Below are positions 11,777 to 21,669 of a DNA stretch of 30,990 bases, piece by piece (position 1 is the stretch's first letter; each line of letters begins with the position of its first letter). A program made the translations under genes and the position numbers. This stretch comes from Nymphaea colorata. Lineage: Eukaryota > Streptophyta > Magnoliopsida > Nymphaeales > Nymphaeaceae. Location of the stretch: positions 1 to 30,990 of the forward strand of contig NW_022204663.1 of the NCBI RefSeq assembly GCF_008831285.2, in the 5' to 3' direction. The notes beneath the pieces are model-generated. The model saw only the letters and a program-made list of their open reading frames with translations, did not search any database and had not been told where the DNA came from.

Positions 11777-12670
11777 TCACTGAAGAATATTAAATGAGTG
11801 CATGTGTAGCTAAAATTCGGAACATATAGTACCTGCTCTGCGTTTAATTCATTAGAAGATTAATTTTTTGTTAATTGAAATGCAGTTACGTTTCTTGAAA
11901 TAAGAATATGGTGCTTTTATATATACATTTTTAAAAAAAGCAGAATATTATTCTTAACAAGTTCCATCTAAGAGGATTTAAAATTCTCAGCACAGGTTAC
12001 ACAAAAGACTTTACCTCCAGAAAGTTGTAAGCTTCAATAGTCTTATATGTACTCTTTTTCATAGGGTCAAACAAAGAGATCAGGTTACTCCGAGAAGAGT
12101 AGCATAACTGGTCGAGTTAAGAGTTTGGTGAGAGTAAGGTAGTCAGTTCCAATACCATGAGCATTATTCTCAATGAACCATAAAGGGCAGGAGCTACTCC
12201 TAAACTGAAGGGAGTGACCGTAAATTCCCCTGGTTTTGATGTTTCTCTAGACCCTGGGGTAACGGGGATGAGTAGAGCTTCTGCCCCTCATGCATGCAGC
12301 TGGCAGGTTCACTCCGCTCACCCGTAACAAAGAAGAGTTTTCTCCACAAGCAAGAGGTCCACTAAAATGTCATGCATTTGAGAATAGTGTTTATAAAAGT
12401 TGCCCTGAATTAATTTAAGTCAATTTGAATTGTTTGGCAAACCTGTTTTATCCAGTGGCTGTTGCCCCATGGTGTTATTTATTTATCTTTAAATACTTTT
12501 AAGATTTTTTCTTTTCTATTTTTCACTTATTTTACTGATTTATCTTACCGACAGCCTGCAGGTTGTTTCGCTTTGGGTTTCGGTTCTGATTCCGATGTTA
12601 TAAACATTTATTAGAAACGAATGGTCTATATAATGGATTCATTTTCACTATTATCCAAATAAATATATAT

Positions 12671-12900
12671 TGTTGAAGGTTCCGCACTGCATTCAATCAT
12701 CAAACAAGTAATCTACTTAATTTGCTATTTATTTTAAACGTGCATTTGTTAGTGTGAATTCAAATTTTATTTTAAAATTTTATACGAACCCTATTTTGAT
12801 TGTCAGGACCATGAAATTCATGGAAGTACAGAAAATTGAGATTGGGGCTAGAGCCTTTGGTGGAGTCATACGTGGGCTGGTGTAGGCAGTTGCCCAAATG
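12671..12900. repeat. 230-bp direct repeat, copy 1 (within unit B)
   Basis: It runs from tgttgaaggttccgcactgc to tgtaggcagttgcccaaatg. It differs from the copy at 13472-13700 at only a handful of positions, roughly 97% identity by eye. It includes the phrase ggggctagagcctttggtgg, of the kind found in hAT-like plant repeats, and continues to a gctgccacta end near 13040. Confidence 0.88.
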
Positions 12901-13039
12901 GTCCTATCAAATTTCTTTATTTTCATTTTTACGTAAGCTTTCAACTACTTGCTTCTTTATATGCACCAGTGACCCTATAGGTATGAGATTCTTTAAATTA
13001 GTGCCCCTAAGTCCAACATTCCTAACTCTAGCTGCCACT

Positions 13040-13150
13040 AACCATGGTTGGAGGTGGAACTAGCTAGATGATAAAATAATGAAGTTTCTGATAATTGATT
13101 GTACTAAGTTTTTTCTTAATCATGTAATAAATATGTTACCAATTGGTAGC
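13040..13150. repeat. Unit B segment matching unit D (24340-24440)
   Basis: The sequence from the ggaggtggaactagc area through tctgataattgattg aligns with 24340-24440 (ggaggtagcttgatg, tctgataattaattg) in the same orientation. No coding content is seen. Confidence 0.6.
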
Positions 13151-13159
13151 TTCGCCGTT

Positions 13160-13470
13160 GACCGTCAGTGTCGAAATCTCAAGCAGTATCGATTGAAGAA
13201 ATCAACAAGCGACATCCCATGACAATGCTGGTGGCTAAAGTTCAGTTTCTCCTCCTCCACCACCCTTCTCTCCTCATTCTTCTTGACTTTTATTTGAATC
13301 CCTTGAATATTCAGGAATGACCTGGCCAATCCAGTTTTCAGTCGACCTGATCGGATCATATGAAAATCCCATCAAAGGATCTGTAATGGCCCACCAAGCA
13401 GGAAAGTTGCCATGATCTTTGAGAAAATTGATTTCTCACTACATGGATAAGCTCGCCCTAACCCGTCAAC
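13160..13470. repeat. Unit B segment matching units A and C
   Basis: 13181-13275 matches 930-1015 (atcaacaagcgacatcccat and the following cagtttctcctcctccacc). 13285-13460 matches 17060-17270 (tttgaatcccttgaatattc, atcccatcaaa, aaattgatttctca). Part of it also matches 25020-25100 (cagtcgacctg then tcggatc). Only non-coding sequence is visible. Confidence 0.7.
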
Positions 13471-13471
13471 T

Positions 13472-13700
13472 TGTTGAAGGTTCCGCACTGCATTCAATCA
13501 TCAAACAAGTAATCTACTTAATTTGCTATTTATTTTAAATGTGCATTTGTCAGTGTGAATTCAAATTTTATTTTAAAATTTTATACCAACCCTATTTTGA
13601 TTGTCAGGACCATGAAATTCATGGAAGTACAGAAAATTGAGATTGGGGCTAGAGCATTTGGTGGAGTCATACGTGGCTGGTGTAGGCAGTACCCAAATTT
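13472..13700. repeat. 230-bp direct repeat, copy 2 (within unit B)
   Basis: This is the second copy of 12671-12900. Unit C lacks it: there, the bases matching those before 13472 (caacttgt) run on into different sequence. So this copy is an insertion or a local duplication relative to unit C. Confidence 0.88.
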
Positions 13701-14160
13701 TTTGACTGAACATCGCTTGAGTCACCGACCTGAGTTTGATAGTGCCCATGTGGGCAATATGATGTGACTGGAACTGAGTCCAGCTTTATCACAATATAAT
13801 TTTTGACTAACTGGTATGGGTAAATATGGTGCACACCGACCCACCCTTAGCTCCGCTACTGCCCTTCTTACAACATAGTCCCCTCACAAAATGTTACAAT
13901 GTCAGCTGGTGTCTAGAAATTAGTGACATAGACAGTGGATTAGTTTATTTATTTAATTACCTATTTGACATTTCAATAAAGCGAGGGGCAACCTCGGCAG
14001 TTTCCCAGCAAAACATTACCTACTTGATATCACAAGCAGTGGCTGCCGGATGGGCATGCAGACCAATTACATTATTATACTTGAACATATATGTTAGGTA
14101 CGGAAAACTATATATGTTACACTTAGAACATGATAGCTCGATTGCAAGATAATCTAAGAA
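13700..14160. repeat. Unit B segment matching unit C (17330-17930)
   Basis: Shared anchors in the same order are tatgatgtgac, cacaatata followed by tttttgact or cttttgact, ggtgcaca, gacagtggatta, ttaattacctatttga and ggaaaactatatat. It contains a hAT-like terminus near 13848-13863 (tagctccgctactg). Confidence 0.75.
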
Positions 14161-14173
14161 GGTTATCATTAAG

Positions 14174-14196
14174 TTTCAGTTTGAGTGAAACTGAAA
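14174..14196. repeat. Perfect hairpin: 9-bp arms, 5-nt loop
   Basis: TTTCAGTTT, then GAGTG, then AAACTGAAA. It sits exactly where the same-strand match to unit C stops and the inverted match to units C and D begins. Confidence 0.7.
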
Positions 14197-14203
14197 TCCG
14201 GCA

Positions 14204-14297
14204 TCCGATAATGCCCATGCCCATGTGAGTAGAGCCAAATGTCCATCAACTGGCATAGCGCTTCCACCCTAGTTGCACTAGTATAGCACATCCGGAA
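14204..14297. repeat. Inverted copy of the 18345-18430 / 25100-25197 block
   Basis: The reverse complement of 25100-25197 reads ataatgcccatgcccatg, then agtagag, caaatgtcc, tcaactggcat, gcttcca, ttgcactagtatagcacat. All of these occur in this order here. Orientation is opposite to units C and D, while the sequence just before is in the same orientation. Confidence 0.8.
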
Positions 14298-14308
14298 TAG
14301 TGTGTATG

Positions 14309-14402
14309 TGTGTGTGTATATATATATATATATTATATATATTATATATATTATATATTATATATATTATATATTATATATATATTATATATATATATAT
14401 AT
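14309..14402. repeat. TG/TA microsatellite with TTATATA periodicity
   Basis: A short tgtgtgtg run leads into about 85 bases made only of A and T, with ttatata blocks repeating every 7 to 14 bases. It is self-complementary. Confidence 0.9.
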
Positions 14403-16439
14403 AATTTTCAATGACATTGCTATCTCTTTTATAAGGACCGTGGTGTAGGTAACGTGAATAGCATTAAAATAGGGATGGGGAAGTTGGTCGATCAAACCAA
14501 GGCATCTTTCAGATGTGTTTCATTAGCATATCAGTATTCTATATGCTTTTGTGGTGATGCTGATCTGTGTTGAAGTCAATGATATATGTGAGAGACTTCA
14601 TACATAAAAAAGGACCAAAAGTTGTGGAAACTCGTTCTTCTGCTTGAATAGTCATATTTAGCACTTGTTGAATCATAATAAAAAGACGGTCAATTGCCTC
14701 TGATGTAACATATTTCGATTTTTCTGTTGTCATGGTATTCATAATTCATGTTCTTCCATAGCCACCATATGCCATGGGAACACAATCTTCCAACTTCACA
14801 TAAGTATTTTGATTCGAGCCTTTTTATTCCACCTCCACGTCTGCGTCTCTGCCACCATGTCTGGAACTGTAATATCAATGATGATAGAACTGCCATATCA
14901 TGTAAACTAATGGTTCCTATTCAACAGGGTGGTTCCTCTCTTTTTTGACTTGTCTACCACGGAAAGTGAAAATGTGGTGGAAGAAAGAAACAAAGAAACA
15001 GCTCCATGCCATTTGAGTTCTCTTGCATGTATAGAGATAGAGAGAGAGACGGACAGAGAAAGAGATAGGTATTACATGTTTTATTCTTATTTTAAATAGT
15101 AGTCCACACTAGCGAGTGGGAGAGAGAGATGAGCTTATGGGCGTACCCAAGTAATTTTATAGGAAATAAGTAATTTTATAGGAAATGAAACACGGATTAA
15201 ACAATGCGCCAACCTGTTAAGCCCAAAGAAAAAAGACACAAAAATACAATTGGCCTCATAGATGGCTCATTTTTTGAAATTATTGGGTTGTACAAAAGGG
15301 TAGATTGATATGGTAGAAACTTTTGGTAAAATGGATTTAGGTTAAGGATTCATGACTTACCCATTGAGTGACTTTGGCACTAGATATTTCCACAATGAGT
15401 ACTACCATGTCCGGATTCAATAGATATGTTGTTATTCCAGGCTTCGTTATCCTTTTAAGGGAAGGTCTATGGTAAAGAAAATCCAATGCCTTTTAGGTCC
15501 GCTTTTTGAAATTGTAAACAAAAGCAAGACCTAGAAACGAAATGTTTTCTCTTTCTTTGTCCATCCTTTCCTCACTTTTCTCCTTTCCCTTTCTGTTCTA
15601 GCCATCATCCAAGGCATTTGGATGATGAAGTTTTGCCAACCAAACATATTTTTCAAAAATGTGGACTAGTGTGTGGGCCTCTTTAAAGTAGTTTTTTTGC
15701 GGGAAGGAGGCCACAAGGGTTCTACCCATCTGATGGAGGCGACTCAAAAAATCAGTACCACCTTTAAAAGGTGACCATAAGTCCCATAACACCTGTTGAG
15801 AGCAGCTAGCAGGAGTAGAGGCAGGTATAGGTTAAGTGTCACTATACTGATGCATAATTTTTTTTGTACGTCAATATGGTTAATGATTAAAATAACTTTA
15901 ATTCACATTAAAAAAAATTGTAAAGACAAAATTGAAAGTAGAAAAAAGAAAAAACTAACGAGAATATTTTTAATAAATTACCAAAATATTCTTCTCTCCT
16001 TTGATGGACACAACACTTTCTATCGTTAAGTATTGGTAATTACATAAATTTTAAAACTTTTTATTTTTATGTTAATATTTTTGAACAAATTTTCTCATTC
16101 TTTAAAAATTGAAAAATTTATACCTAGTGTCCTTTATCTAGAATTTTGATCTTCTGTCTGGGCTCCTAACCTCCTATGCTGAAGATAATTGAATAAAGCA
16201 GTTAAGTGGGATTGCTGCTGGCTGCCCATAGATCTGATATGTAGACCAGCAAGCTGAAATATTGCAGATAAATCTCTTAATGGCTTTACTCATTTACATG
16301 GAAGTCAAGGTTGGCACTGCTTGACTTTGTGCTTCATCACATCCTGCCAAGGTCGGCTTGTTCTTTCAACATCAACCACGAGTCAAAGCCGACCAATGTG
16401 GGCCAGCTGCAATCATAAAGGCCGTGAAGGCTCAATTGT
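14403..16439. other. Intergenic region, no supported gene
   Basis: No gene is recognised. It holds an AG-rich run (15030-15065), a perfect 19-bp tandem duplication (15149-15186), and an A-rich stretch at 15895-16000 weakly like 1440-1570. A minus-strand frame at 14896-14690 includes GIWWLWKNMNYEYH, faintly like the LW...N segment at the C-terminus of LINE ORF2, but this is too short to call. Confidence 0.4.
15149..15186. repeat. Perfect 19-bp tandem duplication
   Basis: aagtaattttataggaaat occurs twice in a row, with no mismatch. Confidence 0.9.
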
Positions 16440-16810
16440 TGGTAAATGATCGCCATGAGCCAGACCCGACTAGCATTCAGTCGACCTTATTTTTTGTGTT
16501 AAGACTGAACCAATTAAAAAATAAGAACACTCTATAGAGATCTTCCCTAGCATCAGGTGAGCAAGAGGGGTATTTCATACTACCGCTCAACAAGATGGCC
16601 GAAACCTTAGCCTTACCTCCATTTCCCTAGAGCCTATTCTGTATCAGGTGTCCCACAATTGCTGGTTCATTCAAATTCAACAAAATCAGTTTCTATGATG
16701 GTAAATCCTAAAAAAAATGTACTTGTTTCAGCATCGGAAATAATTGTGCAAAGGTCTTCCCAGATAGAAAGCATACTAGAAGCATCAAACAGAGCAATGC
16801 TAGAGGAAAT

Positions 16811-16839
16811 ATATATATATGTGTGTGTGTGTGTGTGTA
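16811..16839. repeat. AT/GT microsatellite
   Basis: About nine TA-type bases are followed by (gt)n. The matching site in unit D lacks this run, so it arose after the units separated. Confidence 0.85.
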
Positions 16840-17283
16840 TTGAAATCACAGCTGTTTCTATGCTCGGATGGTTATTTTGTGTTGTTAAAAACTGCCATAA
16901 AAGTTGTATTCCATCCTTGAAAACCATGGTCAAGCAATTGATCATTGCAAATGCATCTTTTGCAATGGTTTTTATCAACACCAAGCAAAAAAATAACCAT
17001 CCAGCCATAGAGGTTCGTCTTAATTGGACACAAAGGCCAGTTCAAAGAGAAAAAAATAGGCCAACTTTTATTTGAATCCCTTGAATATTCAGAAATGATC
17101 TCGACAATCCATTGTTGATCACCCATTTTAATCATTAAACATGTTTAAAGTATGATGACATTCCTCTATTTTCTAGTCAACCTTCTAGAATAGATGGATC
17201 ATATGAATATCCCATCAAAAAATTGATTTCTCATGACACAAATAAGCTCATAACCCACCAACTTGTGATCTCAACCCGTTTTT

Positions 17284-17440
17284 TAGTGGCGGAGCAAAGA
17301 CTTTTTGGCTGGAGGGCACGTGAGTCACATCAAACGTGGGCACTATGATGTGACAGCAAGTGGGTCCAGCATCATCACAATATACTTTTGACTGACTGGT
17401 ATAGGCAATGGTGCACAGCAACCCACACTTAGCTTCAATA
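17284..17440. mobile_element. hAT-like MITE remnant shared by units B and C
   Basis: The left end is TAGTGGCGGAGCAAAG (17284-17299). The right end is best preserved in unit B as ctt-agctccgctactg, ending at 13863, whose reverse complement CAGTAGCGGAGCTAAG matches the left end at 13 of 16 positions. Unit C keeps a mutated right end near 17440. Flanks ccgttttt (C, left) and cccttctt (B, right) agree at 6 of 8, consistent with an 8-bp hAT target duplication. Because B and C share it, insertion came before the duplication. Confidence 0.5.
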
Positions 17441-17666
17441 CTTTCCTCTTACAGCATGTTCAACGCTTACTGTGGGTAACGTAAGGGATACTATTCTTGA
17501 TCAATTTGTGATTGGAATTCTTCAACACAAGAATATTCAAACGTTATTACTTAGCATTGCTTGGATTTTGGTGAAGGGTGCAGAAACACAAAAAGTTGCA
17601 TGCAATCCCTGGTAAATGACACAAGAACTTGTTACATTACTAGCTACTGTCACTGCCACTATAAGT

Positions 17667-17685
17667 CCCCCCCCCCCCCCCCCCC
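17667..17685. repeat. Poly-C run of 19
   Basis: Nineteen uninterrupted C residues. The matching place in unit B (13870-13882) reads agtcccctcac, so the run expanded only in unit C or is a sequencing or assembly artefact. Confidence 0.9.
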
Positions 17686-18995
17686 GATAAAATGTTCCAA
17701 TCTTGGTGTCTGTAAATTATGACATGGACAGTGGATTAATTACTGTCATTTATATATTTAATTACCTATTTGATGTCCCATGAATAGAACGAGGATCTCC
17801 CACGACAGTTTCTGAGCACAAAAAAGAACCTATTTGATGTCACAAGAATTTGTTTTAGGTACTGGAAAACTATATATTTTAAACTTAGAACATGATAACT
17901 CCTTAACTTGATTGCAAGATAATCTAAGCAAAATATGGAGTACCACTAACTTATGGAGTTTGGTGCATGTTGGATGGAGAGTCTATGCTTCATGCCTTCA
18001 AACTAATTAGAGTCCAAAAATCACCAAAATGGTTTTCAGTGAGAGAACAAGCTGAAGAAAAGTAGAACCCTAAAGGGTAGTGGCAAATCCAAAAATTTCT
18101 GGCTAAGGGGCAGTATTAATTTAATTTTCAACTTTAAGGTATATAAAAAGTTTTAAAAACTAGTATCAATGACTGGTAAGGGAAATTGCTTACAATATCC
18201 GCAATGTGGCTCCAATCTTGTTAAAGAGTCGTTTGACAGCAGGGACACTCATAAAATTTTCAAAATAAGAACAACCCCTAAGTAGGTAGACGGAAATGTG
18301 GATGCTTAGCAGAAGTCTAACCGAGCGAGAGTGATGTTGGTGCTAGATTTCTATACTGCAACTGGAGTGGAAGCACTATACTAGTTGATGGATATTTGGC
18401 CCCACTCGCAGGCATCGATGCGGCCGTGGGCTTGAGGGTAAGGGGAAAGAGGGAGCTTCTGGCTTTCACTAAGATTGTGGGGTGTCCTCCTGCTCATCTA
18501 AAATTAGAGCCCTACATATGTTATGTTATTTTTTAGCAAAGGGGTTGGCACAAATTTATTTATAAAATATTAAACTTTGCCGATTGTTATTTCATCATTC
18601 AGGCGAACAAGCTGGTATGACTCAAATAGGTTGATTCAAACCAATTTTCAGAGATAAAATGAAAAAAATATATTATAAAATAGATGAAAAGAAATCCCCA
18701 AATTATAAAGAACAGCACACAAACAATAATATATAGAAGCAAAAAAGAGCAGGAGAATGATGTCAAAAGATGACTACACGCTATTCTAGACAGCCTGGCC
18801 CGAGAGAATGGCACGAACAAACAAACGGTCAACTGCTCTTTAGGGGCGTTTGATGGTTTGGAATTTTGATTTAAGAATGAAATTCAAGTCCAACTTCAAC
18901 TCAAACATGAAACCTTTTACAGTCTTGAGAGTGGATAAACATCACTCAATGCAAGACTTTGATAACATAAAATATTGTTAGTAGCCATGTAACGC

Positions 18996-19434
18996 CAGAA
19001 ACTTAACGGTTGAGAGAAAGATGAAGAAAAAAAAGTATAAACTAATACTAGATGACAAAAATACCCATTACTTTTTTTTCTTTAGTTTTCTCTCATCAAT
19101 TCATTATAATGAATCAAATAGTCCTTATGAACGAGTAGAGTAACATTGAATAATCAGAGTCCCCATTTATTTTTTTGCTATATATATAAAAATATAAAAT
19201 GGCATATGATATGGCCAAAATGGACATAGCATACCTGCAAACCCTCACTGCATGAGCCTCTGCCCCATGAACTATCACCAGATGAGAGCCCATAATATCA
19301 TGGGGTGGAAAGACATTTGTATATATATATGTATAGAGAGAGATCGTGTGGGAGAAAGATTTTCCAATCACTTCAAGGTTCACGGTTTAAGGAGGTCAAT
19401 GGACAGGTTTTGGAGCAGGGACTACCATGTGTTA
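18996..19434. other. Intergenic region upstream of AP2
   Basis: No gene is seen. It has a T-run near 19072 and a TA microsatellite near 19319-19332. It separates the end of unit C from the MITE at 19435. Confidence 0.5.
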
Positions 19435-19620
19435 CAGGGACAGAGCCAAAAAAATTTCATGAGAAGGGCCGAATTAATGTTTCTAAATTTTGACTAAGGT
19501 CAAAATATCATTTTTCAAAATTTTATATAGGACAAGTGAAATTTACTAAAATTTACATATAATTTTTTTAAAAAAAATTGAGGTGGCCAGGGCCATGGAG
19601 CCTCCCTTGGCTCCACCCTG
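19435..19620. mobile_element. hAT-like MITE, 186 bp
   Basis: The left terminus CAGGGACAGAGCCAAA and the reverse complement of the right terminus, CAGGGTGGAGCCAAGG, form an imperfect terminal inverted repeat. Flanks atgtgtta and atgcctaa agree at 5 of 8 bases, a decayed candidate 8-bp target duplication. The interior is A/T-rich and non-coding. It lies about 320 bp upstream of the AP2 TATA box, so it could affect expression, though nothing here shows that. Confidence 0.6.
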
Positions 19621-19940
19621 ATGCCTAAAAAAATTTCAAACACCACTAGGACAATCTCTTCTTCCAACGTATTCAACAGTTATTGTGGTCACCTTAAGTA
19701 ATACGTTAAAGTGTCTGCGGCCTTCCTTTTGTGTTTGAAAGTCTTCAAATGTTTGTGATTGTTATTCCTAAGCTTAACAATTGAAAATGCTACCACTTTT
19801 CTCCATTGTGATGGTTACTGGTTACACAAAGGAATATGTAACTCAGTTCAGCCACATGTCTGTTTTTTTTTTCTTTTTTGCATAATTTTCAAATCCAAAT
19901 CCTTCCCTTCATCAGCGGCCACCATAACTATGACTTCCGT

Positions 19941-19948
19941 TATAAATA
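19941..19948 (+). promoter_or_regulatory. TATA box of AP2
   Basis: TATAAATA lies 51 bases before the ATG at 19992, a spacing that fits a short plant 5' UTR. The same element at nearly the same spacing is kept upstream of AP1. Confidence 0.65.
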
Positions 19949-19991
19949 TCAACACATTTATCCTTAGTAAAGCAACCTTTTAGTCCTCACC

Positions 19992-21330
19992 ATGGCAGCG
20001 TTCTTCTCCCCCTTAGCATTCAGCCTCCTCCTGCAGCTGCTCTTACTTGCAATACTGCCTAACCCTACCACAATCTTCGCTTCCAAACCTCTCGGCTTCT
20101 CTATAGACCTCATTCATCGAGACTCATCCCTGTCACCTCTCTATGACCCTTCATCCACTCTAGCTCAACGAGCTGAGCAGGCGAATCTGCGCTCCATGTT
20201 GTGCTCCCGCAGCATTGCTTCACAGTTTACAAATACCTCCAGCGTGATCTCCAGCCCCGTGATGGCTGGTCCCGGTGAGTTTCTCGTGAAGCTCTCGCTA
20301 GGTACCCCATCCAGCCTGTACTGGGCCATTATAGACACTGGTAGCAACCTCAAATGGGCTACATGCTGCCATTGTGACAACTGCCCCGTCAAAACACCAA
20401 TGTTTGATCCACTTCAGTCGTCCACCTACAAGAACCAGAGATGCTCCACCCCTTTTGCATGGAATTGCGGAACCATCGTTGCACCAGCGACCCACTTTGC
20501 TGGTTCAGATATTCCTATGGAGACAATTCCAAAGTAGAAGGGGTCCTAGCCTCTGAGACGCTCCTGTTTGACACCATCAAGCATGAAGGAATTGTCTTTG
20601 GTTGTGTTCATCATGAAGATAATCCTGAGTCTGCCCTGCGTAAAGTTCCTGGCCTTGTTGGCCTTGGCCGTGGTCCTCTCTCTCTTGTTAAACAGATTGG
20701 CTCTTCCATTGATGACAAATTTGCTTACTGTCTTCCTCCATATAGCAATGAAAACAATTCCGCGGGACAGCTCAAATTCAGCGAGGACACAGAGTTTTCA
20801 GGCACAGAAGAGGTTCAAGAGACGCCAATGGCATCAGATGGTGGTGAAGGCAGCTTTTATGTGCTCATCCTGACAGACATAAGTGTCGGAACAGCAGACT
20901 CAACATACAATTTGGTGGTGCACAGACGACTGCATTGTTGGGAGATGCTAGATCAATCATCATAGACTCGGGTACCAGCCTGACTTTTCTTGCCAAAGAT
21001 GTGTATGGTCAAGTGGCAAATGCAGTGGCTAATGTCATAAACCGTGAACACTTCTATCCTCCTGAGCAAGATTTGCTGTGTTACCATGTAGAGGACAATG
21101 CTGATCCATATGAAGGGTTGCTGGAGATGACGTTTCATTTCACTAATGCAGACTGGAAGCTGCCACCTTCAAATATCTTTGGAATGTTTAGAAGTGGAAT
21201 CACCTGCTTAGCCATTAAAGATGGAGAGATGCCCATCTTTGGGAATATTGCGCAGCAAAACATGCATGTCAAGTATGATCTGGGCAACAGACTGATTTCT
21301 TTTGCACCAACTGAATGTACACAGGGCTAA
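19992..21330 (+). pseudogene. Nepenthesin/CDR1-type aspartic protease (AP2), near-intact with two 1-nt frameshifts
   Basis: This is a family A1 aspartic endopeptidase of the plant atypical (nepenthesin/CDR1) group, which is secreted or vacuolar; CDR1 itself acts in defence signalling. The start ATG (context caccATGGCA) opens a hydrophobic signal peptide (residues 1-30), then the propeptide motif GFSIDLIHRDSSLSPLYDP (from residue 35). The first catalytic motif is DTGS (Asp115, codon 20334-20336), followed by a Cys cluster CCHCDNC (125-131) typical of the nepenthesin insert. The flap YSYGD is at 20510-20524, then FGCVHHEDN, GLVGLGRGPLSLV and KFAYCLPPYS. The second catalytic motif is DSGTS (Asp codon 20965-20967), and the end is QQNMHVKYDL...CTQG. 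The three parts lie in three frames: the frame shifts near 20449-20456 (ccccttttgc) and near 20888-20893 (ggaacagc), each explained by one missing base. AP1 reads ggggaacaacag at the second site, supporting a deletion here. The total length corresponds to about 446 residues, normal for the family. No intron is needed. It could be a recent pseudogene, or intact with two sequencing errors. Confidence 0.9.
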
Positions 21331-21655
21331 GGTCCAGCCATGAAAAAAGTCCAACATGTAGAAATGAATTGTTTATCGTACGAAAAAAGTTCTAGACTTT
21401 TGTCACCTATAAGTAAGGGTTTTATTTGGTCATAATTGTGTGTTTCTGGTTATTGCACGTTCAACTCTCTCCCTCCCCTCTTGTGGATCTAAAAGTTAGA
21501 ATCTTAGAAATGACACATTTTGTATATCTTTCATTATCTTTTCTCCTAGTCTGACTACATTTGATCATTTTGAGGTTTTTTTCTGTGTGAAACTGAAAAG
21601 TCTTATAATAATGCCATGTTAATTCTTTTCAAATACGAGGTTGATGTTTTATTTT
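21331..21655. other. AP2 downstream region, no gene
   Basis: This is probably 3' UTR followed by intergenic DNA. No canonical AATAAA lies close behind the stop codon. I see no other feature. Confidence 0.4.
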
Positions 21656-21669
21656 ATTTGACTTTAAAG

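Larger units (their letters stand above)
11034..12670. other. Intergenic region downstream of AP1
   Basis: A TA run sits at 11040-11060 and an AATAAA at 11177-11182 could be the old polyadenylation signal of AP1. A CACTA-like scrap (11276-11540) and a 51-bp minisatellite (11626-11776) follow. I recognise nothing in 11780-12670, which includes a more GC-balanced stretch at 12060-12350 without protein motifs. Confidence 0.45.
16440..18995. repeat. Repeat unit C (mosaic match to A, B and D)
   Basis: 16460-17080 matches 24510-25035 (unit D): agcattc, gagatcttccctag, agcctatt, cattcaaattcaac, caatgcaaatgca, gtcttaattgga. 17060-17270 matches B. 17330-17930 matches B. 17850-18340 matches A. 18345-18430 matches D and, inverted, 14204-14297. 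18590-18995 matches 25540-26010. The open frames inside (for example at 16659-17075) show no protein family and are broken in unit D. It lies 1 kb upstream of AP2. I read it as duplicated intergenic DNA containing transposon pieces. Confidence 0.75.

Noticed and set aside
12671-13700. The 230-bp direct repeats as LTRs of a tiny retrotransposon
   Set aside because: No primer-binding site after copy 1, no polypurine tract before copy 2, and no target-site duplication at the outer edges.
14690-14896. Possible LINE C-terminal fragment on the minus strand (GIWWLWKNMNYEYH)
   Set aside because: Only one short loosely matching motif; not enough to separate from chance.
15598-15792. Minus-strand frame of 64 residues
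   Set aside because: No motif recognised and no neighbouring coding signal.
16659-17075. 138-residue plus-strand open frame in unit C
   Set aside because: No recognisable motif, includes a GT microsatellite, and the homologous stretch in unit D does not keep the frame.
18840-18910. Possible MITE end (ggggcgtttgatggtttgg)
   Set aside because: No matching inverted end was found downstream.
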